DNA of 64,000 bases from Allium sativum. Its lineage: Eukaryota > Streptophyta > Magnoliopsida > Asparagales > Amaryllidaceae. Positions within the stretch are counted from its first letter, which is position 1. Each line of letters opens with the position of its first letter. The position numbers were made by a program, and so were the translations under genes. The notes under the pieces were generated by a model. The model did no database searches. It had not been told where the DNA came from and was given only the letters and a program-made list of their open reading frames with translations. Below are positions 12,001 to 23,963 of the stretch, piece by piece. Where the stretch lies: contig JASFAX010000020.1 of the NCBI GenBank assembly GCA_030737875.1, forward strand, positions 29,154,688-29,218,687. Direction: 5' to 3'.

Positions 12001-12206
12001 AATATTTTGTAAGTTATTATGTGACAGTTGTGGAAATGTTTTGTATGAACGCATATTTATGAAATAAAAAGTCTATTGTTTTCCGCTGCTTATATATATG
12101 TGTTTATATTTGTCTTGTGTTTTATCTGGGACTTTTACTTACAAACCTCCACCAAAGTTAAGGCATTCCCTTTGTGAGTGACCTTAATGGAGGGTGTGGT
12201 GTTTCA
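9075..12206 (+). repeat. 3' LTR of element A
   Basis: A 3132-bp LTR, homologous to 937-3990 throughout. Relative to the 5' LTR it has an AT-rich insertion near 9095-9150, a longer GTCGAC cluster (about 9353-9440), and a longer C tract near 11802-11816. It ends GTGTTTCA and is followed by the target duplication. A purine-rich frame around 11300-11500 is only a chance reading frame. Confidence 0.92.
9353..9440. repeat. Expanded GTCGAC palindrome cluster in 3' LTR A
   Basis: Multiple overlapping GGTCGACC and GGTCGACCTG units (one mutated to GGTCGATC) alternate with CATAGG and CCAGG spacers. It is visibly longer than the 5' LTR counterpart, so this tract changes length. Confidence 0.75.
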
Positions 12207-13514
12207 ATAAGACTTCCCGGGCCCACCCGATAAATCCAACAACCGCAAACGGTAGTCTAATGTGGGAGGTCTTACAAGGTTACGGTTATAATGAATTAAG
12301 TAACATTTAACCAAGATTAACACGCAGTGGGATATAGGGTTAAGTGGGTGACATGGGTGGCATGTGAAATACGATTCGAAACGCTTTACCAAATTGAAAC
12401 ATGTAAGAAGACAAGAATAACAAGGGGTTATAAATGGGAAACCCTAGTGGGGACCAAGCGTAGGTGGAAAGCTTGAGTCAAGTATGGGGACCCTTTTCAA
12501 ACTAGTAACCCATTAAGTATCTTTATGAGCTCGAGTTAGATCGATGGCGGGACATGCTTAGTGGGTTTCATTGTAAGAGGTCAAAACCGGTTAGCGGTGG
12601 CAACACAAGTCCAACGGGGTCATGTGCGTGCGTGGGCCCTGGCTGTAGGTAAGATGTTGTTGCATCATCTAGATATAAGTCGTGCATCCTTGAGTAGTAT
12701 CGGATTGCCACTTTGGGGAGTGATACACCCCACCGTTGGACCAGCACAGGCATCTACGAGTTAGAGAGTCGATCGCATGGGGGTAGTGGGTACAACTAGT
12801 GGAGATAGGGGCAGGCGGCACCTATGAAGACATCTAGGGGTACACGAAACTACCATTATGATTATTGTGTTCAGTAGGTGGGATCAAATTTTAGGGTGAC
12901 TAATATTGGTGCTGTAGAATAATTATCCTATAGTGATTAGGAACGTATTTAATGTTATCTTATTCCTCTTGTTGGTTTTGTCATGCCCATTTGTTTCATT
13001 GTCATTCCTTGTTTTACCAGTTTATGCCTTATTCTAATTACTTTAATAATAATATTGTTAAAGTTATTGGACTGGCCAGACTTTTTGTCTGACCCCCTTT
13101 GTTTTCGCCTCTTTTCTTCCTTCCCCCCTTCCCCTCCCACGGGTTCTCAGGTGGGACTAGTGCTAGTGGGGCTTGATTTGGTTCTTTTTCTCTATCTTTT
13201 GGAAGTGCTTAGATTGCTGAAATTAAAGCTCAGCTTATCTCTTTTATGGCTACTAATGTTGGGGTTGTGCTTTTTTACTTTATGTACTCTAAAAACAATT
13301 TGTCAAGATGGATATTAAGTGTACTTGCTTTATTGTTGGTTTTTGATGTTGTTGTAACCAAACTATTTCTCCGCTGCAATAAAAGTTGTTTTAAAATTTT
13401 CAAGTACCAATATATGTATCTGTCTTGTTATATTCCGTTCTATACACCAATAATACTCCATGAAAGTTAATGCATAGCCTTTGTGAGTGACATTAATGGA
13501 CGTGGGGTGTTACA
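12207..13514 (+). repeat. LTR of element B, right part
   Basis: Resumes the module cut at 936, beginning with the target duplication ATAAG (12207-12211). It shares diverged blocks with LTR A: GTGATACACCCCACCGTTGG (compare 3260) and TTTTTGTCTGACCCCCTTTG (compare 3555). It ends CGTGGGGTGTTACA at 13514. It is not followed by a primer site but by TAGAGGGTGAG, which lies inside LTR C. It is therefore the outer end of a 3' LTR, or a solo LTR, inserted in element C. The hydrophobic frame at 12983-13318 is a by-product of T-rich sequence. Confidence 0.72.
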
Positions 13515-15369
13515 TAGAGGGTGAGAATAAATAAGATAGAAAATTAGAATAGAAGAAGAAGAACATAACAACAGAATAAGAGTAAAACGAATCTCACAGC
13601 GGAATGAATAAAATAGACTATATGACATAACATTGAAATACAAATTTGTACTTGAATATACATACCATTATCAAAGTAATCACTTATAACGCATCGGAAA
13701 TAAACAATTGCTATATAATCCTGAAGCCTACTGCTCCAAGCTCTCAGTATATCTGTAATATCCCCACTACTTGACCTCTCGTACAAAATTGGGCACCCAA
13801 GAGTTTAGGGAAAATGAACCAAAATAAACTCTGGGTTAGTCATGTTAATGGTGTGAGTAAACAATTTTAAACAGTTTGAGAAAATAAACGATAATTCATA
13901 AGACCATGCCGTATAACATGGAAAAGGTTTTTCCCTGATGAGAATACAAAGCTTTTGATTTAACATTAAAATCCTTTTGCAAGAAGTAATGATCTTTTAT
14001 ATCAAAACTCCCTTGATATTATGATAGTGTCTATCAGCCACAATATAATAATCATCTAGCAGAACGCTTTCATCTCACGTTCCACATACATAATATATAA
14101 TCAAAAACTGCGGACACTTATTGGTTAATGAATTCCAACTGACAAGGTATGGGATGACCTTCCGACAGTGTATCTCTAGAAAGTAATACACCAAGTTCAA
14201 CAAGAAGAACTTGTAACCCAAGCTAAACGAGACCGGTGACACATTTTGCTTGAGTGTACTGAATGTATTATCACCACTGGTTGGGATCAACAACCGTTTC
14301 TCGAAAGGGATAGCATCAAAATAGATTATAGAAGTAAATGGAATTTCTCTTGATCAGGTGACAGTACACCCTAATTGGCAGCTAACCACTTAGCCATGCG
14401 ACTTACCGGATTTTATACCATTTCCTGATTGTGAGGTCCGAGGCCAAAACGTATAGATCACACCTTTATTTACTTTGAATGCCACATCGTCATACCCACC
14501 AAATCACAAATTGATTTCCCTAAAAATTCCACGGATATACAGATAAGTGAAACGAATTCCCCCGCCACCAAACTTAAATACGTTTGGAGAGATCAACTTA
14601 TGCGATCAATTAAATATACTCTGTCAAACATTCTTCCATATAGGTCATCCTGGGACTAGACAGATCGAAGTTACTATTCTGCAAATCCATCTTAGGAAAT
14701 TTCTACCTAGGATTTACTGAACAACCCTTGCGTAACTTCGTCTTCAATTATCTTCACCATATTTGATTCGCAACGCTAATGCCATACGGAGTGGTTTTCA
14801 GATAATATATCTGATCCCGGTGTCTCCGTATTGACAATGGAAATGGTCAAAATCTTTGATGGTCGGTGATTTAACTATAAAAGGAAAACATGTTTACAAA
14901 TAACAGTCGTATTCCCAAATGGAAATCCTACCGATCAAGCATCATTTCATTTCCCAATTTCCCATTTATCATTTCCATATATTCATAAATTCCTTATTTT
15001 CTAAAATTAGAAAATATACGTCATTAACTTTGGAAAATGTTTCCATTTCTAATTCACGCATCAATATCTTCCCACCTCTATCAGCCTCTAACTGTAAACT
15101 AGTAAGAGTACAACTTCCCAAGAAGATTACCCGAAGGCTGAAACCAACATCAGATCGATACCAAGAAAGTTATTCAACTCAACTAATTTCCAATAGGTTT
15201 CTAATTTCAGTAATTCCATTTAAATTCCTAATTCAAACCCCAAATTCCTTTATAATATTTTATTTGCAAAATATTTACTTCCATTTAATTTTCACATAAA
15301 ATGTGAATAATATTTCTTTATATAATTCTATTTATTATCCAAATAATTTCTTTCATAATTCTATTTAAT

Positions 15370-15562
15370 TTTCCAAATATTTCCCTTTCAATATCCTATT
15401 TATTTCATATGAATATTCCCTTTTCAATATCCTATTTATTTCATATAAATATTTCCTTTTTCAATATACTATTTATTTCATATAAATGTTTCCTTTTTCA
15501 ATATCCTATTTATTTCATATAAAAAATTCCTTTTTCAATATCCTATTTATTTCATTTTCAAT
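15370..15562. repeat. 36-37-bp tandem repeat in left LTR C
   Basis: About five copies of a unit built from CAATATCCTATTTATTTCAT, ATAAATATTTCC and TTTTT, with single-base differences. The same array is in the right LTR at 21735-21927. Confidence 0.88.
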
Positions 15563-17196
15563 GGACACTTTGAAAATTCCCTTTTTATATTCCAGTATTT
15601 CTTATAGTATTTAAAATACCAAATAACCATGATCAATATCATCCAAACAAACATCATCAACAATAGATTATATATCACAATATATGAAAAAAAAAGTATT
15701 ATAAATATTGAGATATCTAGTTGAATCCCTCCAACCTGTTTCCCTGCATTCACAGATGTTAAACAATAAAATGTAACATCGATTTCATTTCATCATGAAA
15801 TATTCTGATAAACAGAATCAATATTTGATTAACGATTTATATATATGTATCGTTATCTATAATTTCAACCAATAAACCAGCAATTCAACCGAACAATCAA
15901 AACACAACAATCAATCATCATTTATCGATACTAGAATATAATTATAAAAATACAAATTATACAGGGTTAGTGAGATTTACTCACATTGGTCGGTTATCGT
16001 TAAATAACAATAAGCGATAGTCGATTCAGATTAGACAATTTATTTTGTTGTAAATTGTAACGAGCTCCCATTCAATCCCAGTCAGTTCCATTGCGTAGTC
16101 ATTGTCCATACGATCCTAATGGATCTAGTTTCGCTGAATTCCGTTAAAATATGAATAAGATACGATAAATTATAGTTTATACATTTTCTAAGTTTGAACT
16201 AGCATTTTAAATTAACTTTACTTGAATTAAAAGCAACTCGGGCCCTTACCGAAGCATTTCCGGCCCACTTCTACGCCCAACCCATTCGTTACTAGTCTCC
16301 TTCCTCCAGGAAATAAGATTCGCGACTTCCTCCTTCAAACCATTCACCATTGCCGACTTTTCTCAAGCCACGCTATCCTTCTTCCGTTCATGAATCTCGA
16401 AATAAAAACCATCATCAAATTCTGCTTTGAAAACTCTACACGACCACCTCTATATATAAAACTCGACACTTCCACCTAAATCCCGTCGTCAGGAAATCCA
16501 GACTACACTCATTGCCAAGTCCAACCCCTTTTTCTTCATCCTATCGTGAATATAAATTTAAATATGTTAATCACATTTAAAAACCTAATTACAACGTTCA
16601 CTAGTACTCATACCTTGTCTTCCCCAAATTCTTGCTCCAGGAACTCGCTCTTCACTTTACAGTGTGTGGCCGATCTTGCTACTCCCATCTCTCCTAATAC
16701 ATTCCATTAAAACTCAAACAAATTTCACTATTAAGCTTCTCCTTCCAATCCCTACCCAACCATACCACACACATACTACTTGAAGTTCATCTTCTCATTG
16801 CGACTTCAAGTACTCATGCACCTGTAAAGTGATGACCAAACATTACTGTCGTTGTTTCCCTCCCCCCTCAAAAATCCATGTAGGCTCCTTATCCCCTCAG
16901 AAACCCGAATCTATCTATCAACTAGCGAATCAAAGCTTCAACCTCTCTTATTAAACAAACTTAGCGTCGCTGCATACAATTTCCAGCAAACAATCAAGAA
17001 GTTGAACCCAGTGAAAATCATATGAAGGTGAAGAGAATTTAACCATGAGTTAAATGATTTAAGTTCTATAATTCTTGGAGGAGAATCAAATTAAATAAGA
17101 ATTTTTTTAAAGTTTGCGTTTTGGGTTTAAGAATAAAACCGACGGCGTAAACTTCGTTGGCCAGAAAAAGAATTAGGTTGGAACGAGAAGGGGTAA

Positions 17197-17210
17197 GGTA
17201 TATTTATAGG
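17197..17210 (-). promoter_or_regulatory. Minus-strand TATA box, left LTR C
   Basis: The minus strand reads CCTATAAATATACC. The same sequence is kept in the right LTR at 23567-23580. Its position inside the LTR, upstream in minus-strand sense of the rest of the repeat, suits an LTR promoter. Confidence 0.5.
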
Positions 17211-18282
17211 AAAATCTAAATATTTTTATACTGATTATTTTATTAGTTAATAACTAATCGTTATCTCCTTTTATCATTTAAAAATTCCTATGTTCACATG
17301 AAACGTCCATATTTGGCAAAAATGGATATACAACTAAAGTCCGACATTACGGACCCAACAAAACTTGTTTCGTCGAATTCCGACTTCGTCTGCTCATACA
17401 ACATATTTTTAAAGTCAAATTATTGACTGTTTTTCAAATTAAAAATCCATAAGGCAACATACTGACTTCAAAAATCACGAAAATTATATTTAGCAATAAC
17501 TTAATATTCCGGATTCAAAAAAATTAGTTTCATCGAAAATAGAGGTCATTTGCAAAAATGACTATTTTTCAAGCTATAAATAAACACATTTAAATATTAA
17601 TATATTTAAAAATAATTAAATTAAATATTTATAAATTAATATGATAGCATATATTTACATAGAATATAATACAGTCCCAAAAATATACATATCTGGATTT
17701 ATAACCCGATATTCAAAATTTCCAATTATATCGATATCCAATTTATATTCAAAAACCTTTTATAATATATATAAATCGTTATAAATTATAAAGGAATTCC
17801 ATAGCGACTTTTTGAAATTTTGATTTGGACATAACTCACAATCTATACGACGAAATCCCGATTTTTCTCTTCCATTAGAAGAATATACTTCACCAGATCC
17901 AAACATTTCTTGTTTCACAGAAATCTAGTTTAAAACGGCTTCTGTATATTCATTTAAAGTTAGAATCACCAAATTACGAATTACCGTGCCATTTCAAGAT
18001 CATTATAATTATAATATAAATTATACGTTCAACTGACATTTAAATATAAATTCGTTAATATAATTTAATTCTATATTGAATTATACCTTATAAATAATCC
18101 AGTTCACATAAAATTGTGAATTCAACTTAATTCCAATTATTTTAGAATTAAATATATTATTTAATTATTTATATTGATTAAATATTCAATACTATTTAAT
18201 CCTGGTCATTTTAAATTACCAAACCATTATTTAAGTAATTTAATAAAATAATTAATTTTTCGTAAAAATACGGGTCGTTACA

Positions 18283-18297
18283 TTCTTCCCCCTTAAA
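18283..18297 (-). promoter_or_regulatory. Polypurine tract of element C
   Basis: The minus strand reads TTTAAGGGGGAAGAA, immediately before the LTR start TGTAACGACCCG. It is preceded by CGAGGACGAAATTA, the usual chromovirus 3' context. Confidence 0.82.
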
Positions 18298-19769
18298 ATA
18301 ATTTCGTCCTCGAAATTGCTAAGGTAGAAAACAAACCCTACTAATTGGTTAAAAATTATTTTTTTGCTTCTTAACTCTAGTTTCAATGAACCAATTTACT
18401 TTAAATAAATTATTAATTCATTTCTATTAATAAAAATTTTAAAAATATGAATTTTTTCTAACACCCGATTTTTTTTTGAAATTTTTTGCCAGCACCTCCT
18501 TTGTATGGCTCAATCCGTGCAACTACAACTCGCCTCTCTAGGCCTTTTCCAACCCAAAAGTAAATCAAACAACCAAGCAGCCTGCCAATTTGGCTCAAAA
18601 ATCTCATACCCAATAGAATTATAAACTTTAGCTTTTTGTCAGGCATATCATTATATCCGTTTCCATCTATTACCAATTCTACATATACCAATACCATTCC
18701 AATAAAATTCCAACCAGTTTTATCCTCGAACTCGATCATTCACTTATATCCAAATCAAATTTCATTTCAAACTCGAGTTCCATTCACGGTTCCAAACTCT
18801 TAACTTATGAACTAAATTCCATTCCAGATTATTCTCTGATCAATTCCAGTTTTATTTAACTTATCTCAAGTTAAATTCTAATTTATTTATTTAGTTTTAC
18901 CATCTTATCCTATTTAACTTCATAAGTTAAATTTAAATTTCCATAATTTTAATTCCTGGGTTATTATTTCAAATCAGTTTGAAATCATAATAACAATTCA
19001 AAATTTTTGAATTTATGAACAACTTGTTTCCTCAAAACAATTTAAAAACAAAATTTTTGGTAGTAATCTATCACTTAAAAACTCGAAAATGAACACCAAT
19101 GATGCAGATGTCATCACCAGATTCTATTTTTCAGCGATCGAACTGAGTTCAATACTATATCACTTTCCAAAACCATTTCTAAACATTTCCACTTTGAAAT
19201 ATGTTTCAAAATACCATTCACAATTCTTGTAAAACAATTCAAAATCTCCCAGGATTTTAAAATTCTCATATATTAAATCCATATTCATTTACAAACACTT
19301 GTACAAATTTCCAGAGTTTTAATTTCAATTCTGATTTAAATTCAGATTTAATTCATTAGATTTCATTTATTTCACATATATGAATTCTATTTGGTTATTT
19401 ACATAACCATTTTACTTTTATAATCTTATTTCATTATAATCACCACCAATACATCCAATGTACTAAAATCTCCCCAATATCTACACATTTTATATCAAAA
19501 ATATAATTTGGGTAAAATTATTACATTTACCCTCTTTTCAAAACATACTGTGTCGGTTCATCGTATTCGAGCGTTTATAAACTCCTACCAATATAGTGGA
19601 TCAAACTGATCGATAAGAACTCAAAAACAACTCAACTAATAAATCTCCACAATACAAAAGCATTTTTATATCAAATAACAAATACGCGCTCATATATATA
19701 CACTCAAACTCAATCTAGGGTATTACTAATCCCATCTCTAATGAGCTATGCCACAGCACTTAACCTCCA
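18298..19769 (-). other. Internal region of element C, noncoding
   Basis: About 1.5 kb of AT-rich DNA between purine tract and primer site. The longest minus-strand frame (18458-18739, 93 codons, containing G-K-G-L-E-R-R-V-V-V-A-R-I-E-P-Y-K-G) lies next to the purine tract, where the end of a pol gene would sit in a full-length element. I do not recognise it, and it may be a pol remnant or chance. No gag, protease, reverse transcriptase or integrase motif is seen. Confidence 0.6.
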
Positions 19770-19781
19770 GCTCTGATACCA
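19770..19781 (-). promoter_or_regulatory. Primer-binding site of element C
   Basis: The minus strand reads TGGTATCAGAGC, one base after the LTR end CGTTACA. It is complementary to initiator-Met tRNA, the same primer type as element A. Confidence 0.92.
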
Positions 19782-21734
19782 CTGTAACGATCCGGGGAGT
19801 TTGCGACCTTGGTAGTCGACATAAACTCAATGTCAACTATCCATGCATCGGAAATACCGGATAGTTAATAGAAAGAAGTTAGAGGGTGAGAATATATAAG
19901 ATAGAAAATTAGAATTGAAGAAGAAGAACATAACAACAGAATCAAAGTAACACGAATATCACAGCGGAACGAATAAAATATACTATATAACATAACATTG
20001 AAATACAAATCTGTACTCGAATATACATACCATTATCAAACTACATCACTTATAACGCAGCGGAAATAAACATGTGCTATATAATCCTAAAGCCTCCTAC
20101 TCCAAGCTCTCAGTAAATCTGTAAAATCATGACTACTTGACTGTCCGTACAAAATTGGACACCCAAGATTTTAGGGAAAACAAAACAAAATAAACTCTGG
20201 GTCAGTCATGGGACTGGTGTGAGTAAACAATTTAAAATAGTTTGAGAAACTAAACGATAACTCAAAAGACCACACCGTATAACACAGAACAAAATTTTCC
20301 CTTATGAGAATCCAAAGCATTTGATTTAACATCAAAAATCCTTTTGCAAGAAACAATGATCTTATATACCGAAACTCCCTTGATATTATGATGGTGTCTA
20401 TCAACCACGACATAATAATCATCCAGCAGAACGCTTTCATCTCACGTTCCACATACATAATATATAATCAAAAACTGCCAGCGCTTATTGTTTAATAAAT
20501 TCCAATTGGAAGGGTATGGGAACACCTTCCGATAGTGTATCTCTAGAGAGGAATACACCGGGTTCAACAAGAACGTCTTGTAACCTAGGCTAAACATGAT
20601 CGGTCACTCATTTCGCTTGAGTGTACCGAATGTATTATCACCAACGGTTGGGATCAACAACTATTTCCCGAAAGGTACAACATCGAAATAGAATATAGAA
20701 GTAAATGGAATTTCTGTAGATCAGGTGATAATACACCCTGATTGGCAGCTAAACACTTAGCCATGCGACCTACCCGATTTTATACCATTTCCTCACTGTG
20801 AGGCTATAATGTATAGATCACACCTTTATTTACATTGAATGCCACATTGTCATACCCGCCAAATCACAAATTGATTTCCTTAAAAATACCACGGGTATAC
20901 AGCTAAGAGAAACGAATTCCTCTACCACCATACATAAATACGTTTGGAGAGATCAAATTACGCGATCTAATAAATATACTCTATCAGACATTCTTGCATA
21001 CAGATCGTCCTGGGATTGGACAGACCGAAGGTACTATTCTGTAAATCCATCTTAGGAAATTTCTATGTAGGATTTACCGAACAGCCCTTGCATAACTCCA
21101 TATTCAATTATCTTCATCATATTTGATTCGCAATGCTAATGCCATGCGGAGTGGTTTTCAGATAGTATATTTGATCCCGGTCTCTCCGTATTGACACGAA
21201 AATGGTGAAAATCTTTGATAGTTGGTGATTTAACAATCATATGAAAACATGGGTACAAACAACGGTCGTATTCCCAAATGGAATCTTATCGATCAATCAT
21301 CATTTCATTTCCCAATTTCCCATTTATTTTTTCCATATATTCATAAGTTCCTCATTTTCTAAAATTGTAAAATATATGTTATTAACTTTGGAAAACGTTT
21401 CCATTTCTGATTCACGCGTCAATATCTTCCCACCTCTATCAGTCTCTAACTGTAAACTAGTAAGAGAACAACTACCCAAGCATAAACCTCGAAGGCTGAA
21501 ACCAACATCAAATCGATACCCAGAAAGCCATTCAACTCGACTAATTTTCAGTCAGTTTCTAACTTCAGTAATTTCATTTAAATTCCTAATTCAAACCCCA
21601 AATTCCTTTATAATATTTTATTCGCAAAATATTTACTTTCTTCTAATATTCACATAAATTGTGAGTAATATTTCTTTATATAAATCTTTATGTTTTCCAT
21701 ATAATTTCTTTAATAATTCTGCTTGTTTTTCCAA

Positions 21735-21927
21735 ATATTTCCTTTTCAATATCCTATTTATTTCATATAAATATTTCCCTTTTCAATATCGTATTTGTTT
21801 CATAAAAATATTTCCTTTTTCAATATCCTATTTATTTCATATAAATATTTCATTTTTCAATATCCTATTTATTTCATATAAATATTTCCTTTTTCAATAT
21901 CTTATTTATTTCATTTTCAATATACAC
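21735..21927. repeat. 36-37-bp tandem repeat in right LTR C
   Basis: The same unit as at 15370-15562, with about five copies. One copy has CGTATTTGTTTCAT in place of CCTATTTATTTCAT. The copy number is nearly equal in both LTRs. Confidence 0.85.
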
Positions 21928-23566
21928 TTTGAAAATTCCCTTTTTACATCCCAGTATTTCTTATGGTATTTAAAATACCAAATAACCATGAACAACATCA
22001 TCTAAAAACACATAATCAACAATAGATTATATATCACATCATGTACCACAATATAGAAAAAACAGTATTATAAATATTGAGGAATCTAGTTGGATCCCTC
22101 CAACCTGTTTCCCTGTATTCACGGATGTTAAGCAATATAATATAACATCAACTTCATTTCAATATGAAATATTCTGATAAACAGAAACAATATTTGATTA
22201 ACGATTTATATATGTATATCGTTATCTATAATTTCAAAAAATAAATCAGCAATTCAACCAAACAATCAACACACGGCAATCAATCATCATTTATCGATAC
22301 TAGATTATACTTATAAAAATATAAACTGTACAAAGTTAGTGAGATTTACCAACATTGGTCAGTTATCGTTAAATGATGATAAGCAATCGTCGATTCAGAT
22401 CAGAAAATTTATTTCGCTGTAAACTATAACGAGCTCCAATTAACTCCCAGTCAGTTCCACTGTGTTGTTGACATCCATATAATCCTAACGGATCCGGTTT
22501 TGCTGAATTCCCCTAATATATGAATAAGATACGATAAATTAAATTTAATACATTTTCTATGTTTGAACTAGCATTTTAATTTAACTTTACTTGAACTAAA
22601 ATCAACTCGGGCCCTTACCCAAACATTTCAGGCCCACTTCTATACCTAACCCCTTCGTTACCAGTCTCCTTACTCCAAGAAATAAGAATCGCGACTTCCT
22701 CCTTCAAACCATTAACCATTGCCGACTTTTCTCAAGACTCACTCTCCTTCTTCCATTCATGAATCTCGAAATATAAACCATCATCAAATTCTGCTTTGAA
22801 AACTCAACACAACCACCTCTATATTACAAAACTCGACACATCCATCTAAATCCCGTCATTAGGAAATCCACGCTACACCCATTATCAAGTCCAACCCCTT
22901 TTCTTCATCTCATCGTGAAATTAAATTAAAAAATCTTAATCACATTTCAAAAACCTAATTACCTCGTTCACTGTTACTCATACATCATCTTCCCAAAATT
23001 GTTTCTCTAAGAACTCGCGCTTCACATTACAGCGTATGGCCTATCTTGCTACACCCATCTCTCCTAAAAAATTCTATTAAAAATCAAAAAAAAAATCACC
23101 GTTAAACTTCTCCTTCTAATACGTACCCAACCATACCTCACATATAACTCGAAGTTCATCTTCTCATTGTGACTTCAAGTACTCACGCACCTATGTAGTG
23201 ATGACCGAACTTTTTTGTCATCGTGCCCCCACCCCAAAGCAAAAATCCACGCATGCCCCTTATCCCCTCAAAAGCCCGAATCTAACTATCAACTCATGAA
23301 TCAAAGCTCCAACCTCTCGTAATAAACAACCATAGTGTCGCTGCATACAATTTCTATTAAACATTCAAGAAGTCGAACACAGTGAAAATCAAATGTGGGT
23401 GAAGAGAATTTAACCAAGAGTTAAATGATTTAAGTTCAAGAATTTTTGGAGGAGAATCGAATTAAATCAGAATTTTTTAAAGTTTATGTTTTGGGTTTAA
23501 GAAGAAAACTAATGGCGTAAACTTCATTGGCCAGAAAAAGAATTAGGTTAGAATGAGGAGGGGTAA

Positions 23567-23580
23567 GGTATATTTATAGG
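23567..23580 (-). promoter_or_regulatory. Minus-strand TATA box, right LTR C
   Basis: CCTATAAATATACC on the minus strand, identical to the left LTR. This is the copy that would drive element C transcription if the LTR were whole. Confidence 0.5.
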
Positions 23581-23963
23581 AAAATTTAAATATTTTTATA
23601 TTGATTATTTTAGTAGTTAACAACTAATCGTTATCTCCTTTTATCATTCAAAAATTCCTATGTTCACGTCATATATCCAAATTTGACAAAAATGGATATA
23701 CAACTACGGTCCGACATTACGGACCCAACTAGACATATTTTGTCGAATTCCGACTTCGTTTGCTCACACAGCATATTTTTAAAATCAAATTATTTGCTGT
23801 TTTTCACATTAAAAATCCGTACGGCCACATACTGACCCCAAAAAATCACGAAAATTTAAATCTAACAATAATTTAATATTTCGGATCCAACAAAATTTAT
23901 TTTGTCAAAAATGGAGGCCATTTGCAAAAATGACTATTTTTAAAGCTCTAAATAAACCCATTT

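Larger units (their letters stand above)
937..12206 (+). mobile_element. Element A: Ty3/gypsy chromovirus, probably Tekay/Del lineage, decayed
   Basis: An 11.27-kb LTR retrotransposon. It has LTRs of 3054 and 3132 bp bounded by TGTAACACC and TTTCA, an initiator-Met-type primer-binding site, gag with a zinc knuckle, then protease, reverse transcriptase, RNase H, integrase and a C-terminal chromodomain-like region, and a purine tract before the 3' LTR. That domain order is the Ty3/gypsy order. LTRs of about 3 kb together with this C-terminus suggest the Tekay/Del chromoviruses. The coding region is broken by several frameshifts and stops. The element lies inside LTR B with a 5-bp target duplication. 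Lineage assignment is from memory of the family, without a tree. Confidence 0.9.
13515..18282 (-). repeat. 3' LTR of element C (left copy, minus strand)
   Basis: On the minus strand it starts TGTAACGACCCG at 18282 and runs left to 13515, where it is cut. The matching right copy carries about 95 more bases (19783-19877) before TAGAGGGTGAG, so these are missing here and probably lie left of the window beyond LTR B. It contains a 36-37-bp AT-rich tandem repeat, a minus-strand TATA box near 17200, and a plus-strand open frame at 14919-15299 also present in the other copy. The section 17600-18280, near its minus-strand start, is very AT-rich. Confidence 0.82.
13515..23963 (-). mobile_element. Element C: non-autonomous LTR element with very long LTRs (minus strand)
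   Basis: Two direct copies of a sequence of more than 4 kb (13515-18282 and 19783-23963) flank a 1.5-kb internal region. Read on the minus strand, the internal region starts with a Met-tRNA primer site and ends with GAGGACGAAATTATTTTAAGGGGG next to TGTAACGACCCG (quoted in parts: GAGGACGAAAT, TTTTAAGGGGG). These are Ty3/gypsy chromovirus-style ends. No gag or pol homology is visible, so it resembles a large non-autonomous derivative moved by a relative. Its right LTR is cut by the tandem array, and its left LTR is cut by LTR B. Confidence 0.82.
19783..23963 (-). repeat. 5' LTR of element C (right copy, minus strand), truncated
   Basis: The plus strand begins TGTAACGATCCGGGGAG, which is the minus-strand LTR end, and follows 13515-17590 closely with scattered substitutions. 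Homology stops near 23963 at AATAAACCCATTT. The left copy instead goes on through about 700 bp of AT-rich sequence to its TGTAACGACCCG start. The missing part was deleted or lies beyond the tandem array outside the window. Confidence 0.82.

Noticed and set aside
12983..13318. A 111-codon hydrophobic frame that looks like a membrane protein
   Set aside because: It lies inside the T-rich end of LTR B, has no counterpart in the aligned LTR A region, and its leucine and isoleucine content follows base composition.
18458..18739. A 93-codon minus-strand frame in element C as a possible gene
   Set aside because: No known domain, and it sits against the purine tract where a pol end would be. Kept only as a possible remnant.
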